Shown here: piece by piece, positions 9,504-19,584 of the stretch
How positions within the stretch are numbered: position 1 is the stretch's first letter
Layout: every line of letters starts with the position of its first letter
Assembly: GCA_023091665.1 (NCBI GenBank)
Contig: JALJCQ010000004.1
Location: forward strand, 1,984,001-2,048,000
Direction of reading: 5' to 3'
Source of the DNA: Pythium myriotylum
Taxonomy: Eukaryota; Oomycota; Peronosporomycetes; Pythiales; Pythiaceae
Length of the DNA: 64,000 bases
Made by a program: the position numbers and the translations under genes
Notes under the pieces: generated by a model
Seen by the model: only the letters and a program-made list of their open reading frames with translations
The model's database searches: none
Told to the model about the DNA's origin: nothing

Positions 9504-11782
9504 ATGCATTACGTTGATGAAGACAAAGATGCTGCGCGCGTCATGCATCGCGCGAGGCCTTGTGCGGAAGGGCGGCAAGCGTGCTCTGGTAGGTGACCCA
9601 CGCATGCTTCGTGTGCATGAGCCGTCTCTAACCGATCGATTGAGCAGGTTATGCGTCTCACGGTCTCACTCACCGAGCAGAAGAATGCTGGTACGGCACT
9701 GCACTCTGCAAGCGCTTCGATCACCTTTGGCTTTACGATGTATTGAATGCGTTGGTAGAATTCCTGCGGAGACAACAAGAGGAGGAGGAGTATCAGCGAC
9801 AGCTCGACATGATGGGCAGTGTCTGGTCGTTTGGGTCTGGATTCTCTGGGCAACTCGGTCACGGTGATGTCGAGTCGTCTGGAACTCCGCGAATTATCAA
9901 GAAACTGCGAGGGAAAGGCATCGCGCAAGTATACGCGGGTTTTGATTCCGATGTGTCGTTTGCTGTGAGCCGAAGCGGCGATGTTTTCGTGTGGGGCAAG
10001 CGGCGTGGCCCGACGGGTCTCCCCTTCGGAAGCTCATTGAGTGAGCTCGTTCGGCGGTCGTATCGGGGCAATGGCGGAGATTTGGATTCAAGCGACGACG
10101 AAGAAGAGGGAGATGTCTCCGATCGACTTGCTGCGGCGACACATAAAAGTGAGAAGATAGGAGCAGATCAGGAAGGGGGAAAAGACATCGGGACTGAAGG
10201 TGAAGAGGAAGAGGAGGGTGGCGATGAGGATTTTGTCCATCCCGTCAAGCTCTTCGCACTCTGTGGTGAGGGAATCAATCACATTGCCGTCGGTCGCGTC
10301 CACTGTTGTGCGAAGACAAAGGACGGCGACGTCTTCACGTGGGGGCAGAACGACCACTGCCAGCTCGGGAATGAGCCGCGTCACCATCTCAGCGAAATAA
10401 AAGCAAAGAAGGCCCGCGTTCGATACGGCGTGGATGCACTGGAGCCCGTGCTGTGGGAACGCACGATCCCAGAGACGTGTGTGATTACTTCAGTTGCAGT
10501 TGGCACGAACCATACTTTCGTAGTGACCGACAAGAACAAGGTGATTGCTTTCGGCCAAACGTTTGTGACCGATGAGTACTCGAGCTTAGCGCGATCCATT
10601 GCGAAGCTCCATGTGGCACAGATCTCCTGCGGCGCTATGCACGCTGGTCTCGTGACGACCGACGGTCAGGCATACACTTGGGGTAGCGGCGATGGCGGGT
10701 TAGTTGCAGTGTTTCTTGATAGGATTTCTTCGCCAGTGTTCTCTGACTCGCCGTGATGTAGCCGCCTGGGGCACGGCGACACGACGTCCTATGTAAACCC
10801 AAAATTGGTCGAAGCGCTCAAGGACGATGTGATATTCGAACTCTCTTGCGGCTGTTGGCATACCGTTGCGATCGTGCTGATTCCTCCTCTCGTGAAGGGC
10901 GGGGTCGTGTACACATGGGGCAGCGGAAGGCTCGGGCAACTCGCACTTGGAGGCACGCAGATCTCACCGTCACCTGGCCTCGTCACTGACCTGCTCGCCA
11001 CACACATTTTAATCAAGAAAGTCTGCGCTGGCATGTTCCACAACGTCGCTCTCTCTGTGGACGATGAGGTAAGCTCACTGCGACTTGCTGGTATCGACTT
11101 TGACGGTCGAACTGAGACTTTCGTCAGGTGATTACGTGGGGCAGCAACGCGAACGGGTGTCTTGGTCGCCCTGAAGAGCTCGCGGGCTTGGAAGAAGCCT
11201 TCTGTGCAGTGCCAGGGAAGGTTGAAGGGCTAGATGCTTTTGTGGGGCGCCCGTGCTCAGGTGCGACATTCGGTTGAGCCATTCTATCGCAGCACTAACG
11301 TGGGCTCTGTTGGTATGGCAGTCGCGTGCGGTCGTGAGTACACCCTCGTTGCAACGAAGCCGTACATTGGACCCCCAAGGGAGGAGCTCGAGCGTCGGGC
11401 TGCCGAGCGGGCCGAACGTCTGGAGCGGATTCAACGTGAATCCAAGAACGTTAAAGGCCGCCGCAATGAGCAGCTTGCGCGTATTCGGAAGGACAAAATT
11501 GCGCTGATCGTGGATTTCCTCAACGGATCCTTCCCCAGGTGCTCGATTTGTACGATCGGCACTGTGTGTCCAGGGTTCCAAAGAGATGCCATCAACCCTG
11601 TGATGTGTCGGCATTGTATGCACGAGAAGCGGAAGCATGACGAGCCACGCAGCACCAAAGATCGACGCGTGACATTGGAGTATTTATACGCCGTGCTCGA
11701 GAAGCTAGAAGTGACCGTTGACTACAGCAGCATTCGCGATATCGAGCTGGAGAGGGAGCTGGAGGAAGAGTTGGAATCGTAG
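9504..11782 (+). CDS. RCC1-repeat protein with C-terminal Cys/His cluster
   Basis: Five exons close in phase: 9504-9588, 9648-10698, 10762-11068, 11128-11260, 11322-11782, giving 678 residues. RCC1-type blades recur: SVWSFGSGFSGQLGHGD, DVFVWGKRR, DVFTWGQNDHCQLG, QAYTWGSGDGGRLGHGD, VVYTWGSGRLGQLALGG and VITWGSNANGCLGR. An acidic insert (SSDDEEEGD..., EEEEEGGDEDF) interrupts one blade. After the propeller comes a charged helix and a metal-site-like cluster, CSICTIGTVC ... CRHCMHEKRKH. RCC1 propellers act in GTPase exchange or protein binding; the exact role here is unknown. The start is the ATG at 9504, giving MHYVDEDKDAARV; an upstream exon cannot be excluded. The stop lies 17 bases from that of the convergent phosphatase gene. 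Confidence 0.85.
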
Positions 11783-11799
11783 ATCGCGCTATGGGCGCT

Positions 11800-14388
11800 T
11801 TATTCCTCCTCATCGCTGAGCTCGCGACGCCGCACTCGTGCTAGCAGCTCCCATAGTGGAAACAGTTCGCACCAGCGATTCAGCTGCAGATCGCGGCAAA
11901 TGCGAACCACATCTTTGATGTAAAGTGCGAGTGCGAGGACCGCGAGTGAGAGCAGCGACTTGGAACGGAGGAGCCGAGTGCGTCGGAGAACGATGATGTC
12001 GCGCACAATATACAACACGCTGATCCAGAGGAATCCACGGTACGGATCAGCGTTGCGCACGAGGCTGGAGACACGCCTCATGATGAACGAGAGGCTAAAG
12101 ATTGACTGGTTCCGCCGTTTATAGTTGGCCTTCATGACTGCTCCCCACGATAATATGTCGGCGAAGTCAACGACCCCGTTTCGGTCAAAGTCGAGCGCGT
12201 CGAGATACACATCAGCAACTTCAGGTGTGATGCGCTCCCCTATCATCAAAGCAGAAAGGATCAGAATATGAATAAATCTGCCTGGATATTCCTCGTCGCA
12301 CCAAGAATATTAAAGACGAACTGCGAGACCTTCGACGCGTTGAGCGTCATGCTTCCGTCCGTATCAAGGAGCGAAAAGATCAGCTTCATCATGTCCACTT
12401 GCGCCGGCGAGAGTTTCTAATCAAGCTTGATATCAGAACGCAATAATCTCTGAAACAGTCAAGGTGAATGCGAGCATTACCGCTGCCCGATAGTGAGCAT
12501 TTGATCTGAGGGCACCTTTATCAACAAGTGGGGTGTCGACAACCGGGAAAACTGCGATATCTTCAACTGCGTCATCGCTTTGCATCCATTTGGAGGCTTC
12601 TTCGTCGAGAACACGTCGAATGGCCTGTGGATGCATCTCGCTTGTCCTTTTTCGACGAGCTTCTGTGGGGCGACGTTGTATGACATCCAGTGTCTATCTA
12701 TGATCACCATTGACGACTTACCGTTTCCATTGTCGGCTCGGTCATCATAGCCGATAGTTTGTGGTTGGCGCGCTTTGGCTTCCATGTGACTCACGAACGC
12801 CATCGTCTGTGGACTCGAGTGAGAGCGCTTACGCTGTTGTCCAGAGAGGTACAAAACCTCTTCAAAGAAATCTTTGCTTGCAGGGAGAAACGGCAGCGTT
12901 TGACGGAACTGGCGCCAAATATCCGCGCTGCGCTCTACACTCACGAGCCCCGGAATCGGGTGTCCCACCGACTCGACTTGTCTAGCCTCGATACGTAGTG
13001 GGTCACCATGGATAATCAGATATCCCGCCTAGTGCAAACAGCGTGGGATTCTCATCACGAGATCCAACCAAGAAGGAGGACCAGTTACCTTGTTTCGATT
13101 CGTGTCGCAGTAGTTTGCGGCTGAGAAGACCGTGATAAGTGGTGGCACGGACCGGTTGTCTCGCTTGTCCATGGCGTCGTAGTCATCCGTGCTGAAGTGG
13201 TACATGTAGCCAGCTTCTTCGTACTCGTGGGCGCGTATGACGCAAAGCAGATTGTTTTGCTGCAGGAACGCAAACAGCGCAGAAGCGTTGAAGTAGTACG
13301 AGCACCCGCGGACCTACTCGAAACACGCCAGCTTGTCAGACCCGGCTTCGAGAACCTTGATCATTCGTCAAACTCACTTTGTTGGTAGTCCACTGCACGT
13401 CAGGGCTCTCGTTCTCTACAGAAATGCCATCCGTGCGGGTTAGACACGACCAGATATTCACGCATTTGTTCACAAAAATCGAGAAACCTTGTTGCCCTAC
13501 GACAGGATCGGCCCAGAGCAGATCACATAGCGGGCCATCCATGGGCACCTCGCGGCGGCGGTCAATGGCGTCGATGTCGTCAAGGCGGACGACATCAGGC
13601 GAGATCCCGCCATGCACGCAGAGCATGTCGCCGTGTGGTGTGTCCAGCAGCGCAGCCACAGGCAGCGCCTGGAAGCACGAGACGAAGTGGTAGTAGGCCG
13701 AGAGCCCGTACTTGACGCGACACTCGTTGCGGAAGCCGTAGAAAGACGAGATCGTCTCGCACTCGTGGTTGCCCCGCAGCAGCACGACCTTGGTCGGGAA
13801 CTAAAGAATCCAGAATCCAGTCAGTGCGGCAAGCGCGCTGCGCGAGAGCGCGCACGCACTCGGAGCTTGAGCAGCAGCAGGTAGAGAATGACTTCGCACG
13901 AGAACGCGCCGCGGTCTAACACACTCACCACGAGTCATTTCCAAATGGATCCAATGAAAGAATCTTTTGCAACCGTCGACGCACCGACGTAGTCGCCGAG
14001 AAACACCAACCGAATGTCCTCGTCTAACCCACGTAGCTCCTCATCAGCGTTCATCTAGTCGACCGCACTCCACCAACCTGACACGCACCGGCGAGACGGT
14101 CGAGTCCGACGGCGTCGATGAGCTCGAGCAGGTCGAAGAACTGTCCGTGGATGTCGCCGAACACTGGCAGCAGACGCGCTCGCATTAGTGGCGTGTCACC
14201 GGCCTCGCGCGCGCTCGCGCCGCACCGAAGATCTCGTCGTCGGCGCGCACGCGCACCATGTTGGGCTCTCGCAGCAGCAGCTCCTGCGTCTCGTGGATGA
14301 TCGCGAGCGCGTCGGCGACCGAGAGCAGCGCCTGCTCGCGGAAGAGCGCCGCCACGGCCGCGACCGTCAGCGGCACGCGGCTCGCCAT
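11800..14388 (-). CDS. Calcineurin-A-like phosphatase fused to EF-hands and hydrophobic tail
   Basis: Ten exons, all in phase (14388-14226, 14163-14089, 14023-13985, 13915-13860, 13800-13378, 13313-13089, 13028-12722, 12662-12481, 12416-12302, 12239-11800), give 674 residues. All PPP metal-site motifs are intact: GDIHGQ (about residue 57), GDYVDRG, LLRGNHE, CVHGGISP, RAHEYEEAG and VFSAANYCD. ECRVKYG, VRLDDIDAIDR and RGCSYYF match calcineurin A rather than PP1/PP2A. A segment near residues 360-385 (FRQTLPFLPASKDFFEEVL) resembles the calcineurin-B-binding helix. The C-terminal third has a degenerate EF-hand (LLDTDGSMTLNAS) and a canonical one (DFDRNGVVDFAD). It ends in two hydrophobic stretches and an acidic end. 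No clear calmodulin-binding/autoinhibitory segment was found. I infer direct, membrane-associated calcium control. Confidence 0.87.
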
Positions 14389-15361
14389 ACTGGTGCGGGG
14401 GAGGTGACTTTCGGGGGACGGACACTGACAGCAGCAGTTTCTACCGTGAGGTGTCGACTAAGTACGATATGGGAGTGAAGTTGAAGTTAGGGTGGCGCAG
14501 AAAAAGGCCATTTTGCAAGTTGAAAAGATGTGGGTCCAATAATCAGGGGAGTTTCGGACGTGACGACGCGGGCGTCCTAATTGTACCCATTTGACCGACG
14601 GGCATGAGACAACTGTCTTCTCTGGAATCCGGAGATCTGGGTTTCCATCGCGCGACCGTACTCTACTGCGGTCCAGAGTTGTGGAACTGCCGGACGCCTT
14701 CGTCCACAACTCAAATCGCAACACAAGACAACGGCTTTGGTCAGGCGAAGCCTTGCACGACAGCGACGCGGGCTGTCCGGAGACCTCGCGTCCGGAAGAA
14801 GAAGGAAAAGAAAAAAAAAGTCGAACCCTCAAGCGTTTCGTCGTTTTCTTCTGTCCGCAGCGACCCGCAGCTGCGTATCTTTCCATGCGTGTCGCGACCA
14901 CGTCAGCGGCCTTGCGCGAAACCAGACCCCTTCGGTCCGCGATCCGCCGCGCGCCCTGTCTCTCGCCCCTCCTCTCCGGCGCCGGACGAGCGGCCGCTCG
15001 CGTCCGGAGGTCTGCGCGCGCCTGGATTTCTCCACCGGGTGCGACTTGGTCCGCAATCGACTTCAACGCTTTTCGGGTGGTCGCGCCCCGCTGGATGGGT
15101 ACACCCGCCCTGTCTCTTGGCGCGCCTCGTGTGAGTTGGCCTCGCGTTCGTGAGTCGCTCGCGGCTCGTCTGCGATCTTCAGCCGCCGATGAGCCCAGCA
15201 CGCGCGCCGTCCGCAGCGTGGGGCCACACGTCCGCAGGCACCGACTCTCCCGGAGCGACAGGGCGGACGGCGTCCGTGGGGTCGGCCCCACGGCCCCACG
15301 GACGCCACCCACGCTCATTCTCCAATTTGCCGCCGACCGCACAAGCCTCGCCCTCTCGCCC
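14389..15361. other. GC-rich divergent intergenic region with long open frames on both strands
   Basis: Nearly 1 kb between two divergent starts. The forward frame of the next gene stays open back to 14591, with an in-frame ATG at 14885; the reverse strand also has a 378-codon open frame. The translated text on both strands is arginine/serine/alanine-rich and low in diversity, as expected from GC-rich DNA poor in stops. I regard it as promoter and 5' UTR rather than coding, though an N-terminal extension of the downstream gene from 14885 remains possible. Confidence 0.45.
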
Positions 15362-16681
15362 ATGGCGTCGACCCAGCGCATGGCGCTGCGCAAGCGCGAG
15401 GCGCCGACGAGTCCGGTCGCCGCGTTCGCGCGCCACCGCGCCGCGCTCATCTCGCGCTTCGCCAAGCGGCCGCGCGGGAGCGACGACGGCGGGACGGAAA
15501 GTGACACGCGCCGCGACTCGTCCCCCGAAACTGACCGCTCGTTGACCTTCCTACAGAGTGCGCAGCTGCAGAACACGCCCGTGCGGTCAGGCAAGTGGAA
15601 CGTCGAGGAAGAAAACTACCTGCGCAAGCTCGTGCACATCTTCAACAGCGGCGTGCTCGAAGAAGTCGAGCAGCGATCCTCCATGCGCATGTGGCTCGCC
15701 AAGATGCTCCACTGCTGCCCCATGCGCATCTCCAAGAAGCAGATGCACGGCGAAAAGTTCAAGGGCAAGGCCAAGTACACGCGCAACAACGACCGCATCG
15801 ACCGCATGGGTCAGAAAGAGTTCGACCGCACGACGCGCGAGGTGCACCAACTCAGATCGAGCTTCCTCATGCACTGGGCAAAGGAAGAGTTTGGACGCTG
15901 GGGCAATCGAGGGAACTTTGGCGAGTGGTATGACACGATTGTTCGCACTGTGCCTACACCAAAACTCGCACGGAATGAACGGCTTGTTCCATCACCACCA
16001 AAGCTAATGGAGCCGTGGGAAGAAGTTCGCAAGATACTGGTTCCGTTAGTGATAGTCGAGGATGCCGAAGCGCAGCAAAACCGAGAGCTGGCGCGCAAAA
16101 AGCGAGCTCTGCAAAGACACGAAATCAAACGGCTCAACGCAGAGGTCCAACGACTGGAAGAAGACAACATCCTCTTATCGACTCTTCAGCACCATCCCCT
16201 CCTCACTTCGGCCACAAATCTCGGCCTGGAGGCCTCCGACACTGCACTCCTTGCCCCAATCCACAATCAAACCAATGGCTGCCCTGGTCCATGCTGCAAC
16301 CCACCATTGATTTGTCTGGAGAAAGTCCACGACGACGTCTTCGAGCCGATGCCATCACCAGGTCTTGAGGTCGGCCAAGACGATCTACACCCCATCGAAC
16401 AGAGCACGGAGAGTTGTTGCGCACTGACACCGACTGTGAATATTCAGTCACCGATCTCTCAGCCACTTCCTCTGGGCTCGTATACACCACCAAGCATCGT
16501 GCTCGACTTCGGCCCACCGAGTCACTGGAACGTTGACTTCAAAGACCAAAAGTCATCAAGCAATTCCGAGTGGGTAGATGAGTTACTCGGTGACGACGCG
16601 GCGCTGGCCCTTGAGTCCTCGTTGTTCACACAATTCGACTTGCCGGTCGACCCATGGCTCCGTCAGTTCTCCACGGCATGA
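15362..16681 (+). CDS. Stramenopile 'PMRISKK'-motif protein, putative DNA-binding
   Basis: 439 residues from the ATG at 15362, one exon. Residues about 75-130 contain GKWNVEEENYLRKLVHIFNSG, then MWLAKMLHCCPMRISKKQM and a GKAKYTRN end. I know this W..EE...... / L.C.PMRISKK arrangement from many stramenopile proteins of unknown function; it resembles a short SANT-like helical domain. It is followed by a second region with FLMHWAKEEFGRWGNRGNFGEWY, a charged coiled-coil helix (RELARKKRALQRHEIKRLNAEVQRLEEDN) and an acidic Ser/Pro-rich tail typical of activation domains. I infer a transcription-factor-like nuclear role without direct proof. It is convergent with the coiled-coil gene, 134 bases apart. 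Confidence 0.8.
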   Translation: MASTQRMALRKREAPTSPVAAFARHRAALISRFAKRPRGSDDGGTESDTRRDSSPETDRSLTFLQSAQLQNTPVRSGKWNVEEENYLRKLVHIFNSGVLEEVEQRSSMRMWLAKMLHCCPMRISKKQMHGEKFKGKAKYTRNNDRIDRMGQKEFDRTTREVHQLRSSFLMHWAKEEFGRWGNRGNFGEWYDTIVRTVPTPKLARNERLVPSPPKLMEPWEEVRKILVPLVIVEDAEAQQNRELARKKRALQRHEIKRLNAEVQRLEEDNILLSTLQHHPLLTSATNLGLEASDTALLAPIHNQTNGCPGPCCNPPLICLEKVHDDVFEPMPSPGLEVGQDDLHPIEQSTESCCALTPTVNIQSPISQPLPLGSYTPPSIVLDFGPPSHWNVDFKDQKSSSNSEWVDELLGDDAALALESSLFTQFDLPVDPWLRQFSTA

Positions 16682-16815
16682 TATCGCGACTTTGTGTTTC
16701 CGTTCATGTTGCTCGGGCGTGTCGTTTGGCGTGGCAGAGATTTTGTAGCGTCGTTGTTGGTTGCAGTTGTACCTCTGGTCGAAATACCAGTGCACGTGTT
16801 CTCCGTTCTCCAACT

Positions 16816-18489
16816 TCACTTCGTTTCACTTGCTGGCGTCGTAGCCGCCGCTCCTCTCGAAGGCAGCGATCGTATGGTCGCGAGCTGCTCGAGTGTTGTC
16901 TGGATCTCTTTCTGCAGTTGCGTCAGCCTCGCACGTTCAGTCGACAGCTCCTCGCCACCGTGGTACCGCTCACGAATGAGGCAGAGCTGCTCAGCGAGCG
17001 CCGCCACTTTCTCTACCGTGCTCCACTTGCTCGTGAGCACCGCGCGAAGCCTCCTCCCCATCATCTCGTCATCCTCGTCGCCAATCTCACTTCGCTGCCC
17101 ACGCCGTTCTCGCGAATGGAGGCTTCTTCGTGCGTTCTTTCCCAGGCGATCGATCGCGGTCGTCACGGTCACGGCGCGCTGCAACTCTTCCCAGTCAGGG
17201 CGTGGCGTGCACGCTCGCTGGATATGGACCATCTCCAGCTCGAATGCCTCGGTCTGCGCCACGACGTCGGCTCGCTGCGCCTCTAGCTGCTGGACCTCGT
17301 TGCGAACGTCGAAGATCTCCTCCGTGCGCCGTCGCACGTGTTCTTTCTTCAGCGCGATCGCCTCCTGCAGCTCCTGACGCTTTTCCTGCGCGAGTACGAG
17401 CCGCTCACTCAGCGCGAGACTAGGTGCAGCACCAGGCAACGAGGCAGCCGTCGCCACAGCCGCGAGCCCTCCGGAGACCAGCATCTTAGTCGCGACCACG
17501 CCGGTCATCGAGTTCTTACGGCCCGTCGGCGACATGTTCATACCCACCATGGCTTCTTCCATGCGCCGGGTCTTGATCTTGTGCGCTGCTTCCTCTTTCT
17601 TGACCTCACCCAACACGACCGTGATCTCTTTCTTCAGCTCGCTCGCACGCGTCATGTGATCGTTGATCTGCGCTCGTAGCTGCTCACAAGCCCACGTGCG
17701 GAGTTCTCGGCGGCGCCGTAGCGTTGCGACACGTTCACGAACTTTATCGGCGAGCATATCTGTGTCCACTCGTGTCTTGAGTAGGTGCGAGCCGAAGTCG
17801 CGGCGGTTGCGCTGAACAGCGCAGTCGAGCGAGGTCGCTGAGAGCGCGACAAATGAGGCGATAGTCGTTGCGATCTCCTGTTCGTGGGCGCGGATCCGTC
17901 GTGGCAGCTCGTTCGTGTGGGCCATCGTCTCGCGGATTTTTGCCTCGAGGCTCTGGATCGCGTCCTGCTTCACGCGTATGCTCTCCATGACGCCGCTGTA
18001 CAACTGTGAATATGGCACGGAAAGAAAACGCGGTGACGCTGGCTGGTGCTGATTGTAGGTGAGCTTGGACACAGGGCTCGACGGAGAGAAACGTCGCCAA
18101 CAGGCGGCTTCGAGGCCGTCGAGAAGCTGTTGCGCCGTTAGGCCACGCAGATCGTCACTCGGGATCTGTGAGACGAGTCGCTCCAAGAGCCGGAAGGCCT
18201 CCTCGGCGCCCATAGTCGACCTCGAGTGGACGCTCTCGACACGAACGACCTCTTCCAGCACGGAAACCGATCGAAACGACTCAATCGACGACGAGTCCCG
18301 TCCTCGCGGAGTCGGAAGCGAGTTGCATTTTCCTGGAGGTCGAGACGGTGGTGGGCGAGGAGACAAACCAGAGTGAGGTGACGAGATGATCGATGAGGCT
18401 CCATGGCGTGCACGGGCCGACACTTTATACGTGAACGAGGCCTTGTCATCGACGGATCTCGGAGACGACAGCGTGAGGAGGCCGTCCAT
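16816..18489 (-). CDS. Long coiled-coil protein, unknown function
   Basis: 557 residues in one exon from the ATG at 18489 (the open frame reaches 18498, but that codon is GTG). The N-terminal 90 residues are Ser/Pro-rich. A small folded block follows (LRGLTAQQLLDGLEAACWRRF). The rest is mostly predicted coiled coil in two arms (around VKQDAIQSLEAKIRETM...RRRRELRTWACEQLRAQIND and LAQEKRQELQEAIALKKEHVRRRTEEIFDVRNEVQQLEAQ), separated by an Ala/Gly-rich linker. No catalytic motif is visible. The layout fits a cytoskeletal or flagellar structural protein, but that is only inference. Divergent from the secreted-protein gene. Confidence 0.75.
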   Translation of the reverse strand: MDGLLTLSSPRSVDDKASFTYKVSARARHGASSIISSPHSGLSPRPPPSRPPGKCNSLPTPRGRDSSSIESFRSVSVLEEVVRVESVHSRSTMGAEEAFRLLERLVSQIPSDDLRGLTAQQLLDGLEAACWRRFSPSSPVSKLTYNQHQPASPRFLSVPYSQLYSGVMESIRVKQDAIQSLEAKIRETMAHTNELPRRIRAHEQEIATTIASFVALSATSLDCAVQRNRRDFGSHLLKTRVDTDMLADKVRERVATLRRRRELRTWACEQLRAQINDHMTRASELKKEITVVLGEVKKEEAAHKIKTRRMEEAMVGMNMSPTGRKNSMTGVVATKMLVSGGLAAVATAASLPGAAPSLALSERLVLAQEKRQELQEAIALKKEHVRRRTEEIFDVRNEVQQLEAQRADVVAQTEAFELEMVHIQRACTPRPDWEELQRAVTVTTAIDRLGKNARRSLHSRERRGQRSEIGDEDDEMMGRRLRAVLTSKWSTVEKVAALAEQLCLIRERYHGGEELSTERARLTQLQKEIQTTLEQLATIRSLPSRGAAATTPASETK

Positions 18490-18623
18490 AGTCTCCACTT
18501 CTTGCTGCTCCGCATTATGGGGCCGCCGTACATATTTTTAGGACTCAGCATCTTTTTGCATACGCACGGATTTGTTGTAGCTCACCTTTCACGACGACAG
18601 AGAAGAATTGGCCCAGCTCAGCG

Positions 18624-19523
18624 ATGAGATCACGAAAGCTTGAGTCGGTGGCACGGCTTCTGTTCTTTCTGGTTTGCACAGCCCAGCTCGCTATAGTCGT
18701 GCATGGCGACGGCCTTGGGGCCAGCAACGTGCGATCCTTCGTATGCCTGGGGTTGTATATCAATAAATGGAACTCATTTTGTCACGCAGGAGTCGGCCGT
18801 CTGCGTCCAGATCGAGCGCGAGATCCGCGCGCTCATCGTCAACACAGACCAGGCCCAGAACGGTGTCGAAGGCGGCGTGCTCGTTGCAAACGACTGCAAG
18901 AAGCTTGTGCTCGCCAACGTCATGTCGTACCGCAGCGAGGAAGACCAAAAAGCACTATGCGAGAACTCGTGCTTTGCCACCATCAACGATAAGTACAAGA
19001 CGCTGCTCGAAAACGACTGCTTCGCGAGCTCCGACACGGATGAAGCCGCCACAGGGAATCTACAGGCTGCCGCGTACCAGATCGCTTGTCAGACGACTGC
19101 GAAGGGAAAGTATTGCAGTAAGTCATGATTCATACCTCTTTCATGTTGACGTGGACTCCCGTTTGACATGATGGTCCGCACTTGATGTCAGTTCCGATGC
19201 TTGCGACGCTGGTCGCAAATGCAGGAACCGGTTACGACTTGTGCGCAGACATTGTCAAAGATATGGGCTGCTGCTTCCAAAGCTACAAGATGTACATGAA
19301 GTTCGGCACGCCGGCAAGCATCAAGACAATGGACTCGATCCAAGACACTTGCACGAACGCCGGCGCCAAGGATATCGACAAGGTCTGTCCGTGTGGCTCC
19401 AGTAACGCCTACAACAAGTACGCTTTCGATGGCACGACCATTTGCTCGGACGCCTCGCGAACCTTTCGCGCTGGCAGCTTCGCATTGCTTCTGTCTATGG
19501 TGTGGTGGTTGCTCGCAACGTGA
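18624..19523 (+). CDS. Small secreted Cys-rich protein with probable GPI anchor; frame broken at a G run
   Basis: The ATG at 18624 opens a signal peptide with a clear hydrophobic core (LLFFLVCTAQLAIVV). The mature Cys-rich domain is in the next frame (from about 18720): more than 15 cysteines, one intron (19118-19191) and a final hydrophobic segment (FALLLSMVWWLLAT) that looks like a GPI-attachment signal. The two frames meet at the GGGG run at 18717-18720, so a one-base difference there is the simplest explanation. Extracellular location is a strong inference; function is unknown. It is not an elicitin by its cysteine spacing as far as I can tell. Treat it as a real gene with a suspected base error, or a very recent break. 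Confidence 0.65.
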
Positions 19524-19584
19524 AGGCATGTATTTACTTACCAAAATAAAACTGAAAGGGGTGACGGCAAATTTGTGAGCAGCC

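Noticed and set aside
14458..15594. 378-codon open frame on the minus strand opposite the PMRISKK gene start
   Set aside because: Arg/Ser/Ala-rich text without motifs, antisense to a well-supported gene in GC-rich DNA; a composition artefact.
18624..19523. Calling the secreted Cys-rich protein an elicitin or named effector
   Set aside because: Cysteine number and spacing do not match the six-cysteine elicitin pattern, and no RxLR-type motif was seen after the signal peptide.
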